DNA of 64,000 nt, from NCBI RefSeq assembly GCF_040807025.1, contig NC_090945.1:40293088-40357087 (forward strand), read 5' to 3'. The notes under the pieces are model-generated. The model had not been told where the DNA came from and did no database searches. It was given only the letters and a program-made list of their open reading frames with translations. Positions 25,549-36,961 of this stretch are shown piece after piece. Every line of letters begins with the position of its first letter. Position 1 is the stretch's first letter. This DNA comes from Struthio camelus (taxonomy: Eukaryota > Chordata > Aves > Struthioniformes > Struthionidae). Position numbers and translations under genes: made by a program.

Positions 25549-28500
25549 CTGCAAAAAGACAAGCAAACGTGCTCTTCCGATTCATAATCAAACTGCATTG
25601 GTAGTGAATCAACGGTGTGGAACCTGTTAGAAAAACTCATTTTTGTGCAAGTGGCACAGGTTCAGCCCAGAAGCAGAATACTGCCATTATAAAAATATTG
25701 TGGAACCTAAATCAAAAGATCCTTGTTGAAGAGTACTCGCTATTTATTTTGTAACTCTGGAAGGGTTGGTTCAAATTAAGCAAAGCAAGCTTTAGCTGAT
25801 ATATTCTAGCAAATGTTTTACCTTATCAACCCTAATGGAGTTCCTTTTGGGTCACACTCATAAATATGTGCATCTACAAAAGTCTTAGCATACTCCATTT
25901 TTCATTGGTCCTTTCTTCCTTCATAGCATATACAAGTTTCTGTGGTTTTTCTTGGCTTCAGTTTCACTTGATGCCTCCTAAATTCAGCTTCTTTTTGAGC
26001 ATCTAACTCAAAGTGCAGTGTTAAAGATACTCATATTTAGCACCAATTTCCCTATAAAATGGATCAGCTAATGAACACTAGACTTTGACTGTGTCAAGAG
26101 TTGAAAAGATCAGAAATATGGGAAATTACTTCAGGCTCCCCTTAATTGCATAGCCAAGAAGTAAGAGGCCTTGAAATAGGAAAATGAGAATATTGGGAAA
26201 ACTAGGATTGGTTTCGTGACAAACAGTGTAATCGCATTTATTTCAGAGAAGCCACGCTACAGTGCTCATGATCTGGAATGCTTTGTCTTAACCTTTTCTC
26301 TCCCCTTCCACCACCAGTAAGGAACAGAACTAATGTTTAATTCATAGGGGTATTCCTTCCCACTGGTTCATAGTACTTTATATTCCTGAACAAAAAGAAA
26401 AGAAGAAAAATTAATGTAATATGGCCTGAATGTAATAATGCAATAAGTCCTGAACAAAGCAGCCCTGAGCTTTAAACCAACTGTTTTTGAGCTGACTCAA
26501 GAAGAAACTGGGAAGAAAAATATCTCAATGCAGTTTAAAAATCGTATTAACCACTGAAATTATTTCACAAACCCTTGCTATTAACTAATACTATTAGTTC
26601 ATCAATAAAAAAGCTACAAAATTTGTTAAAATATGTTCCTGTTTTGAATCATCCTCTAGAAAGATACCTCTTTTCTCTCTTTACTATGTAAAGAGCCTCC
26701 AAAGGTGACTAAGGAGAACTTTAGCCCATTAAGACCAGCTGTCCCCTCTCACTTCTATTTAAACATGTAAGAAATAAAGAGAATTTAGAAGCTGCACTTC
26801 TCCAAAGAAATGCTCACTAGTACTGTCCCAGGAGCAAATCTTTGGGCAACAATTTCATTCCACAGTTCTTCAAACATTTCTTTTGCAAACCTTATCCGTA
26901 TACTGGCATCCAAAAGTAAGGGTATATTGTTGTGAAAGGTCAGTTAAACACACTGAAGCCTTTTCTCTGCTTACATTTACGGTGAATGCCAAGCTGGGGC
27001 ACTTCATTCCATTACTATCAGGTTAACACAGACTCCTAAATAAACAAGCTGATTTTTCAGAAGTGAGTGTAATAACTCCAATGAAGTTACTGATAGGACG
27101 TCAGCCTGCCTCCCACACTGAAAGAGCATTCCCTGGAGAAAGCTGAGAAGGGAGCAGAAGAAAAGAGATACAAAACGTTTTAGGGAGAGATTCACAGCGA
27201 GAAGTTAGAAATGATTTAAGCTCCTCTGGTCAGCTCATAGCTCCAGGCTGAGTCATTTAGAGGGTGGACATATCTACCTCCATTTATCAAGGACTGTAGA
27301 CAGAAACTGAGTATACTTCTTTCTCCCATTACCTTTTGGGATATGGAATCAGTGAGGAGTTTGAATGAGAATATAACACCTAAAACACAGTAAGACAAAT
27401 GATAGTTCTGCTGATACTTTCTGCTGGTAGATTTCTACAGAGACTGAGGGTGCTTGGTACAGTGAATTTCAGCAAGCTAAGCTTAACGTGTCCTAATATG
27501 ATTTCTACTTGTTCCTTCACCATGAAAAATTGAAAATAGTTGGGCACTGAGGCCAAAGATACCACCTGCATCTTCTAGCAAGCCCAGTGACCAGTGGAAG
27601 AGAGCTGCCTACCTGGCATCCTGTTACTCTGTTAATATCTTCTGCCTACAGCTAACAGTAGAGGAATGCATCCATTTTTCTACACTAGTTGTAGTTACGT
27701 CACAGAGAAAAGGACAGTGTACTTAAATGAGCTGTAAATATATCATATAATTTTGTAACAAAATTGAAATGAATTTGAACTGAACTCCTCAGAACCCACG
27801 CCTCCAGACCCAAACTTTAAAACATTTGTATATCAGAACACACATCCAGCTCTTGGCAGTTATATTTAAGTGTGTTTTACTGTAACAACAGGTTTCAGGA
27901 GAGCTGAAAAACTGCATGTTTGATTTGTGTGCTTTGCGATGTAGTAAGGTATATTGCTATCACACCTGAGCATGAACCCTTATCCTACCTTATGTAATTC
28001 AATTTCATTAAAAGGTCTGTGGCAAATTTATCCAGTGCTTATATAATCACTTCTTTGAAGTGTGTGAATGAAGCTGTTATTTTTTCAGAGAGTATCTGTC
28101 TGTCCAAAATTTATTTTAACATACTGTGGGCATGAAGCTGGATGAGAGAATGTATATATTCCCTTAAAAGTGTTTACTTAACCACAATAAAAGGTTATGT
28201 GGATTTCCCAAGTGCACTGAGTTACAGTACCTGTTATAATGTGAACATTTAAACACTCTTTCAACTTGGCTTCCACTCATGTATCATGTTTGACATAACA
28301 GTCAAAAGTTCTTTTGTTTAGCACTAGCTCAGGAAGAATGGAAGGTTCTGCAGTAGCATAGGAATGAGAAACACTAAAATGAAGGAGGAGGAAAAAAGGG
28401 GGAATAAATGTAGAGGCAGGTAAGTCTAAAGTCTATTTCAAAAGTGTGTCTTCACTAGCACATACAACTTAAATATTTCATGTTCACATCAGCCTGAAAG

Positions 28501-28828
28501 TAACTGCTTTCTCTAATTGGCATTGCAACTGTTTAGCGTCTGCTGGAACTTGTATTCAGTACCACAGGGACCTCTCTTTCCCAAAAAATTTTTCCAGCTG
28601 GATCCTTCTCTCAAAGACAGTTAAACAAATTATACCCTGGTTGCAACATCAGTGTGTGAGTACAGACAGCAGAGCGGTTTTGGTTCCTAAGCACCTTGGA
28701 GGTGTTCCTAGGAGTGTAAGTTTCCTACTGTCTCTATCAACGGGAAAGAGATGTTACAAAACTGGTTTCCATGCAATTTTTGAACTCCAAACAAGGAGTA
28801 CAAAAGACAAAGTCATTCATCTTTTTAA

Positions 28829-28898
28829 AACAGAAAAGAATCTACTAAGTACCAGAGTCACATATCTCTCTATACCAGAAAAGTATCTACTAAGTACT
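28829..28898 (+). repeat. Short direct repeat, about 23 bp
   Basis: CAGAAAAGAATCTACTAAGT and CAGAAAAGTATCTACTAAGT, each followed by AC, occur 46 bases apart with one difference. They lie in intron 4. Confidence 0.8.
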
Positions 28899-29054
28899 AT
28901 AGTTGGATTATGACTCTTTTATTCTTCTTAAGCAGACTTCAGAATATGGCCTACTGATAGCTCGTAGATTTCTGTGAGGAGGGACAGGATCAATTTTTTG
29001 CACTGCAATATGTATTTTACTTTGAAGTATGCTTAATATTATAAAAGAATTTAG

Positions 29055-29187
29055 GACTATATTTAGACATCAAAGCTTCTGAACTTGCTGTTTCTTCTTT
29101 CCTGCCTAGAAGTTTTTGGAAGCATTTTATCCAGAGAAAACATCAGACACAGAAGTTCTGTGGAATTTAGGTTGTCTAAATATAGTC
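29055..29187. repeat. Inverted repeat, perfect 15-bp arms
   Basis: GACTATATTTAGACA (29055-29069) and its exact reverse complement TGTCTAAATATAGTC (29173-29187) flank 103 bases. They could be the ends of a small nonautonomous DNA element or a chance pair. No clear target-site duplication is seen. Confidence 0.7.
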
Positions 29188-29383
29188 TTTTTCATATGAA
29201 TTATTAGTAGAGGACAATATTCTTCCATTTTCTACATAAAGTAATATATACTTTTAATTAGCATTTCTTTTAATTTAGATACAAACTTATGCTTTTTCCT
29301 CAAAGTAGGGACACTAATTTAGCTTTTGCAGTGAAATATTGCAAAAACAAAACTGATCTAATAATAGAATCAAAGAGTTTGTA

Positions 29384-29401
29384 AAACAAACAAACAAACA
29401 A
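29384..29401 (+). repeat. (CAAA)n microsatellite
   Basis: About four to five CAAA units in intron 4. Confidence 0.85.
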
Positions 29402-30773
29402 CGTTTTAGGGCATGAACTTCTCCAAAGCAGTTCTTAAATAGTTTTTCTAATACAGTAAACATTCTACTCAAAGCAACAGCATAAAAAAGTTTGCTTTCC
29501 CTAACTATTTAATAGATCTAACAGTTCATACTATGTCATCTCAACTGGACATATTTTCTGCCCCAGGCTATTACATTACACACTCAGTAATGCAGTCTGA
29601 GGGTGGTCTCTTTAAGATGAATGTGGCAATACTGTGATATGTTTATTCAGTGGAAAAATCTATTTCAGCATCTAATTAGAAGTCTTTAAAAGATTTACTC
29701 TGATAGTTTCTTTGGAAGATCTGTCTTGCAGGGAGTTGCTTTTGCCTATATAGATGTTATCCAACACCTGCATTTTAGTTTATGTAAAGTACCACATATT
29801 ACATTTTTTTTTCTCTCCACTTACTGTATGCTTATGCCATACATTTGGCAAATACTGAAACTTTTGAATTAGAAAAGTGTTAAATGACTATCTGAAATAC
29901 ATGGTCCATTGCTGAAACCTTTTAAAGAAACTTCCTCCTCTTTGACTCTTGATTTAGTTGATGAGGATATTGCTGTAGCAACAAAGGTAGGTTAAAAGGG
30001 TTGATTTTTAGGCTCTGATCCGAGGATCAGCTGTCAAAAACTTAAATTTGAGTTATGAAAGTTTTCCTCTTTTTCCTTTCCTTGATGGTCGGATGATAAT
30101 CACTTCACATTTGCCAGCTGAGGACTCTATTCACAAGTTACACGAGTATATCTTCATTTTCATGCTATGTGTTCGGAAAGGAAGGAGGTATTGTCCACAT
30201 GCTATCCCTCCACACGGAATCCATAAACATGAAATAGTGGGCAACATCTGTTCACAAGACAAGTTGACAACTGCATGATGAAATACCAGATATGGACACA
30301 AGGATTTCATGAGGTAGAATGGAAGAGAAACATTTAGCTAACTGCTCCCAAGTCACATGGTGCAGACTGCAAATAAGGAAATAAAACTAATTGTTCACTT
30401 GATAACAGTAGGGGTAAGAAATGACCTATGCTAATCAAAAAATAAAGTTGTTGCCCTCCATACAAAAGAAATCCACAGAGTTAGACTATGTCACTCAGTC
30501 AGGATGCCCTTCCACTCTGAAAATAAAGATGTCCCAAGCTTCTTGTCTGCTTTTTTTTTTTTTTGTTACTTTACCCTGCTAAATTCCTTTAAGTTTTGAG
30601 TTTAATTATTGTCCTGTTCCAGAAAATATTACTGAGAACATCTAACAATAATGATCTCTAACATATTCCATCCTGGGAACCAAAATTCAAGGTGAAGAAG
30701 GCTCATAATTACTGTTTCTTTGCCATGAAAACACCTGTAGAGAGCGGCAAGGCCAAACAGAAGAGCAATTTAC

Positions 30774-30981
30774 CTCTTGATTTTCTCCCATGAATATATG
30801 CCTTTCCAAGAAGTTGCCATGTTGGCCTGTACAGATCTTCCAAATCCAGCTGCCACCGATCTGGTTCAAGGTATCGGATAAGTTCTTCCACTGTACTAAA
30901 TCCAGCAACGGCATTGTTTAATACATCTAATGGTAAAGCTGATGGGGGTAGCAATGACGGGCTAGGTGCTTCTGTGTGGTG
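30774..30981 (-). CDS. PDGFC: PDGFC coding exon 4: hinge and activation cleavage site
   Basis: The exon is 208 bp, 69 codons plus one base. It begins in phase 0 after a TTGATTGCAG acceptor (HHTEAPSPSLLPPSALPL) and ends in phase 1 before GTAAATTG. It encodes the linker between the CUB and growth-factor domains, with conserved blocks LIRYLEP, RWQLDLEDLYRPTWQLLGKA and GRKSR. The basic RKSR falls at residues 231-234 of the full-length numbering. This is the known plasmin/tPA processing site of PDGF-C, so the bird protein should also be secreted as a latent form and activated by cleavage. The single final G joins with TG of exon 5 to make the first valine of the released domain. An overlapping frame on the same strand is a reading-frame shadow. 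Confidence 0.95.
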
Positions 30982-32094
30982 CTGCAATCAAAGCCAAGAG
31001 AAGAGTACCAGTCAGAGTTTTAATGGATCTGCTTTGATGAAGTGTTGTACTTTATGAAGTTATATATAGCTGGGAAAGTTTATAAGTGGCTAGTTTGTTT
31101 CCAGTGTGCAGTTTACCTAATAAGACAAATGACAAGATCCAAAAAGTACCTAATTATTCTTCAGCGATAAAAGTAAACAAACTTCCATGAGACAATCTTC
31201 CCACTTCTTACATTCCCAGTCTTAAAGATAGCATGCTACTATACCTGTTCTTTGAGAAAGTTCACTAAGTGACAGATGAGATTGTAGAAACAGAACAAAA
31301 AGCGGTGTGAAAATATGGGCCCATGACAAGCAATTACTCCCTCCAGAAACCTGAAGAAAGACACATTTCACCTGCTGCCTTTCCTATGAGGATCTGCCAC
31401 AACCTTTTTGTTCTTATCTTTCAACGTAAAATACAAACATGCCCTCGCATAGATAGCAAACATAAATTTCTGTTCCCACCTATAGATGAAAAAAAAAACA
31501 CTAGCTAAGAATTATGTTTCCAGTTAAACAACAATTAACAGAGTAATAACATCTGGCATTACTATAATTATTTCTCCCTTAAAAAACAATTATTCCCAAA
31601 GATATCAAAGCACTTTGAAGCTCAAATTGAGTACTGAAAAAGTCTATGTACTCTCCCACAACGCAAATATCACCAAGAAATTCTCACACATACAGGATCA
31701 GTGATACTCAGCTACATGCAACTGTAGGAAGTGGGGCTGCTGTTTTTGCTCTCTCCCTACAATCTCTTTAAAATATATACTGTGATTTATATTTTCACAG
31801 GATTAAAAAAGGCAGGAAGGGAAACCTTCCAACCTTAAGCAGGAAGTGCTGCTTTACCATCCTAAGTTTCTTTAGATATGTAATAGGGTTACATCACTAC
31901 AGCCTTTATGTCCATACTATTACACCACAACAATTTGCCTGGGTCAGGTAAAAAGATAAAAGAAAGATTTGACCTACTGCTGATTTAGGAGACAGAAAGG
32001 ACAAAAATTCATGAACTTAAATACATAATGTCATATGCGTTACTTCTTTCAAATGTGGTTCACATGAGATTTAAGGGAGAATTTATTCAACATG

Positions 32095-32260
32095 AGCATG
32101 GTCAAGCCTTGCAACAGGGAGCTCAGCAAGCTTGCGCAGTCTCCATGCTTGGATAAAGCCCTGAGCAGCGTGGGCTGACCTCAGAGCTAACCCTGCCTTG
32201 AGAATGAATTTGAAACAGGCACCTCCTGAGGTCCCTTCCTGAATTTTCCTATGATCCTAC
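32095..32260 (+). mobile_element. CR1 LINE fragment, 3' end, plus orientation
   Basis: The text has GGATAAAGCCCTGAGCAGC, then TGGGCTGACCTCAGAGCTAA and CCTGCCTTGAG, then CACCTCCTGAGGTCCCTTCC, then TTTTCCTATGATCCTA. This matches the order and wording of the CR1 3' end in archosaurs (GACCTCCTGAGGTCCCTTCC followed by TTCTATGATTCTA). The copy is 5'-truncated and sits in PDGFC intron 3. Confidence 0.85.
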
Positions 32261-32454
32261 AACATTATTGAGAGTGAAGGACTGGCTACTACTCCAATAA
32301 GTGAACTAACATGCTGTTTGACCTTAGCTCTGTCACTTCTCTGTGCAGTGCCTGCCAGTACTGCACAACAGGGGAACTGGGGAAATAAAATCTCTCCTGC
32401 CTTTCTGTAGGTGGCTAGTTTTATATCAGCGCTATATTGTCCTGGGTGTACTGA

Positions 32455-32534
32455 CGTATATACGTACACATGTGTGTTTGTGTGTGCGTGTACACATACA
32501 CACATACATATATACATACACATATAGGTATATA
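32455..32534. repeat. Inverted TG then CA microsatellite
   Basis: A TG/TGTGCG run (about 32470-32490) is followed at once by a CA/CATA run to about 32534. The two halves are complementary, so the tract can fold into a hairpin. It also has alternating purine-pyrimidine character. Confidence 0.85.
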
Positions 32535-33310
32535 ATTCCTCATTAGACTTACTCAGGGTCAAAATGGCACTCTCTGTAATCTAAAGTGAAGTGTAAACAT
32601 ACTTTCATTTTTTCCATCCATAATGTCAGATCAGTTGTATTTATCTACCTTCACAAAATGATCAGAAAAACAGATTAGTGAAAAATACAACAGTTATGTA
32701 GGAACAATTATTTAATAAAAGATTTCTTGCAACACTGCACACTAAAAAGCAGTTTCAGAAAATATGCCTGCCATAGCAATATTTCATAACAATAATTATA
32801 TTTTCCTTTTTGTGCTCTCAATTCTATTAAGTATGTATTTTTGGTTTCAGCTGAGTTTGTGGCTGAAAGGGCAGCAAACGGAAGTAACGAGCACGCCCTT
32901 CCTATTATTTGCTTCAAGCATTTTCCTCTGTCTTCAAGAAATACAGTCACTAGAATGATCCATGGTGCTTTTTAACTGGGAGTCTTGCAAGGATAAAATA
33001 AAACATAGGTTTAATCTGCTGGTACCATTAATTTCTACACTATTTTCATCTTGCTACTCTAGCATCATTTCCAACAGCGAGTGAAGCAGTTGTTCCCCAT
33101 TCTTGATAAATGTGGATTTCAGAAACTTTACGTATTTCTTTCACTTTTCTCTCCAATGCCCACAGTAAAAAAATAACATGCTGATCCATCTATTAGGTTA
33201 TGATAATAAAACAACATATTCTGGTCTATAATTTAAATATTTGCTCTTAGCAAAACATACTACTCAGCAAGTTTCAAAATAGTGCTGTGACACTATAATT
33301 CAGATGCCTA

Positions 33311-33329
33311 TAAATAAATAAATAAATAT
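33311..33329 (+). repeat. (AAAT)n microsatellite
   Basis: About four to five AAAT units in intron 3. Confidence 0.85.
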
Positions 33330-35790
33330 TATGAAATTTTTCTTCCTGTTTTTCTCCAAGATAACATATTTGTTAATAGTCACATTTCCTGGTTTGAAGG
33401 TGTAGGGTTTTGCTAAGGTGAAGAAATGAAATAAGGATCACATGGTAGAACTGGTATATGAAGAAAACTTTCTTCTATTTCATTTCCAGTAGAATATACT
33501 TCAATGTCTCACTGCTATTAGAATTCTCCGCTGCCAATGAAATAGATTGATTCCAGATGAAAATCCTTTGGTTTAAAATCTATTTCTACATTTCACAGTT
33601 TAGAACATGCATACTTAGCAATACATATATATGAACTAATCCACCAGTTTATGTTATTTTGGATCCAGTAGGTATTTGCTGTAATGTTTAAAAATTATTT
33701 GAAGTAATGAGGAAATGGTGAATCATTGTGTTTAATGGCACCAAAAAGCAAATAAAAATTGTCATCACTTTCTAATTATTCTCACAGCACAACAAAACAT
33801 TTAAAAAATCTATTTAAAAGAGAAGAATTGCACAACATTGAGGATGAACATTTCAGAATACAGTACTTAAGATTTTAAGATTAGGAATGTATTTCCCAAT
33901 AATCTCTTAATTCAGTCAATTTAAATCACAGTGAGAATGTACTGAATATTAAAGATAATCCACACAGTTAAGCTACGAATGCTGTAATTTACATTTATTA
34001 CATAATCACTCAAAGTCACTCAAAGCTTTTTGTATCTAGAAACGATGTTGGCACCTTCGTAAAGTTTTACTCTTGGAAAGGATAACAAGAGAAATGACTT
34101 ACTACAAGAAATTGTAACAATTTTATCAAAGGAGCATATCTTTCAGAACAAACCAATACAAAATTTCAGCATAACTGAAATGTAGCACTGCAGTTGCAAC
34201 TTCAAACAGCTACAACACTCTACTTCTCAAATCAATCCCTCTTTTTGTAGTACATCACTTCTGTTATAATTCCTTCAAAAAATAAATCCCAGATAAAAAC
34301 CCACCTGCTTATAATTTCATCTGGACCTATTTTAAAACTCCTACACTGACCCCTGCCTCCCCTGTATGCCTGACAAAATGAAACTGCTGTCAAGGCACTC
34401 TGCAGAGCGTTACCAAGGTAAGGACGCAGAAGGTCTCAGAACTGCAATTTCAGTGCAGAATGCTGGTGTGAAGGCTTTACAGTAGGATCTCTGATAAGCT
34501 TTAACTGTTTTGCTACAAAAATGCTGACGGAGACATTATAGAGGATCTTGCAATGAAGTAGCTAGCTGTCAACTGTATATCTACCCTATAGCTGCCATCA
34601 CCTACTTACTCCACAGAAGAATTAAATCATGTCTCCCCTAACAGGTCAGCTAGCACATAATCAACCTTAGATATAATAAGACATATCTTGATACAACCTA
34701 GGAGAGCAGACAGCTAAAGCAGACAGCTTTAGGGAGCAGCCATCCAAGACAGCTTTCTTTATGCAGACCAGCTACTGGGAAGTGACACTCTCCAAGCTTC
34801 TCTACAACAAGGGCATATGCACTTAGAGTTCGATTACAGGCAAGGTGCTGGCACAACCTGTGCATCTGGCTCACTGACTTCACTGGGCTGATATAATCAG
34901 GAATGAATGTGGTCTCCCACTGCTGCCAGTGAACTGGAGATACCCAATAATATGATGTAGATGCTTTTCTTTAGAGAAGTACATCCTTGTTTAATACAGT
35001 GTTTTAGGCTTGAGACCACCATTTTTCTTTTTCTTCTTCTTCTTTTTCTTTTGCCTAAGGAAGAATATTTTCCATCAAAATAGCAAGTTCTATATAACAA
35101 TATGTTCCCTCTAGTAAACAAGACATTCTATGGTTTTTGGTTTTGTGCCCAGGAAACAAATTTCAATTTATTTTAATATGAATAAACATATTTAAAAACA
35201 AGATAGAGTCAAATAATTGTATCTTTATTGCTACTAAAAACCAATTCAGGATGAAAACCGAAAACTAGAGTAGAAAATGTAGGACCTCAGCCGCCCTGTA
35301 GAACGGCCGAGAATGACAATTAGTGAGTGTCGGATCAAACATAATTCTCCGTAGATCTGTTAATATTGTATTTCCTGTGTGTACCTGATCCTATCAACAA
35401 GAATGCCTTATAGAAATTCCCTAAGGCATTTATAAACGTAAGTTAGGCAACAGGTCAAGATACTGGCTTACAAGGAAGGAAGGAAATAAGGTTAAGACTA
35501 GCTTTACAAAATTACCCAGACCTGAAAGTTATACATAACAACAGTACCCCAGAAGAAAAATGCATTTGAGGGTGTTCACAAGGTTAGTTGTGCCCTGACT
35601 AATCAAAGTTATTCCATCTAGCCTTTCTCCCTGAGGGGAAAGGGTATGATACTGTTGTACCTGGAAAAAGAAGACAGCCATTAGTAAAGTGTAAGTCTGA
35701 GTAAAAACTGTAACAACTGAATTTGAAATTACCTAGTAGAAGATGAGACCTAAAGGATGATTTAGCACATAGCCTAACTTTGAAGACTTG

Positions 35791-35850
35791 TGATTAATTT
35801 CTTGTTTTGCCACATACTTCCTGCAGTACCCTGAGTACGTTATTTAGGCC
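35791..35850 (+). repeat. MIR / CORE-SINE-like element, left part
   Basis: CTTGTTTTGCCACATACTTC, then CTGCAGTACCCTGAGTACGT, then TATTTAGG resembles the MIR core (CTGCTCTGCCACTTACTTGC, TGTGTGACCCTGGGCAAGTT, ACTTAACC). The next expected block appears only at about 36106, so the element looks interrupted. Confidence 0.5.
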
Positions 35851-36106
35851 ACGGCTTCATAGTATAAACCGTCCGGCGGCAGTATCCCCTTGTTGTGCCA
35901 ACATGACTGTGTGTGTGGCTGTATCATAAACAAGAACTAATCTGGCTAAAAAAGAACACTTCTCATCTCCGTTTTTCTTTAACCACAAGCTTATCCACAG
36001 CACAGACCTCCAACAGCTAAGTCATCACAACCAAAAGCATAGTGGCCAACAGCACAAACATTTTTAGACTCACTCCGGCATCAGGAGTTTCATATCATGG
36101 AAGTTT
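35851..36106. other. Unidentified segment interrupting a MIR-like element
   Basis: About 255 bp separate the two halves of a MIR-like sequence. The left end of the segment is CpG-rich (AAACCGTCCGGCGGCAG, 35867-35883), unlike the surroundings, which suggests a younger insertion. I recognise no family, and clear target-site duplications are not visible. Confidence 0.4.
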
Positions 36107-36195
36107 GTACTGCAGCCTTATCGCATTTGTAAAATGAAGATAATGGCACTTCCTTAATCTCATGATCTCCTTGAGAGAATGAACGCAATTTATAT
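36107..36195 (+). repeat. MIR / CORE-SINE-like element, right part
   Basis: CTGCAGCCTTATCGCATTTG, then TAAAATGAAGATAATGGCAC, then TTCCTTAATCTCATG and GAGAGAATGAA follows the MIR end (CTCATCTGTAAAATGAAGAT, AATAATACCTACCTCA, GTGAGGATTAAAT). It has the same orientation as 35791-35850. Confidence 0.5.
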
Positions 36196-36941
36196 TTCTA
36201 ATGTACTTTTTTTTTTTTTTTGAAGAATCCAGAAGGTTTTTTAGATAGATGAAGGGTAAACTTTGGATATGAGACTGTATGTTATAAACTTACCCCTTCT
36301 ACCAATATCAATCAGTTCTTCCCTTATACAGGGACCTTACACCTGTGTACCTGCTCTACAGATGAACAATTCAAAATAAAACAGCATTCACCTTGAATCT
36401 ACACAAGTTTAAGCACCATTATGTAATTATTATAAGCATTAAGTAAAGCCCTCCTTTTGCTTCTATTCATAGGATAGGTTTGTTAGGGTATTGAGACTAG
36501 CCTCTTCTGGTTAAAGGAGAGGAAAGATGTAATTTTGTTAGTTTGCTGCAGCCAGGAGTGAGGAATCTCATGTTTAATAATGCAATAACAGAATTAAGCT
36601 TGGAACAACAAAAACAAGTGAGTCAGATACTTGGCATGATATGACATGACATTTACAAGTAGGGAATAATGTGTTTAAAAAAAAAATCCCTCTCCCCAGA
36701 AGAAAGTCCAATTTTTTTCACTCCTCATCTTGCAGAAAACATTGTCAAAAGTTTCTGAGTGAAATCTCATTCATCAGTAGGCATAGTTTGTAGAACACAT
36801 TAAACATCAATATAGTTTAATCAGACTAGAAGGGACTCTACAAAAAAGAAAATTTGGAGACATCTCCCTCTTGAAAAGACATCTAAGACCAGTATTTTGA
36901 AATAAATAACATATTTCTTCCAATGGAATATCCTTACAAGG

Positions 36942-36961
36942 TATTATTATTATTGTTATTA
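36942..36961 (+). repeat. (ATT)n microsatellite
   Basis: About six ATT units with one interruption in intron 3. Confidence 0.8.

Larger units (their letters stand above)
25549..30773 (-). other. PDGFC: PDGFC intron 4
   Basis: This 5,225-bp phase-1 intron has a GTAAATTG donor and a TTTTTGCAG acceptor. It holds a short direct repeat (28829-28898), a pair of perfect inverted 15-mers (29055-29187) and a CAAA microsatellite (29384-29401). No other coding exon was recognised. Confidence 0.88.
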
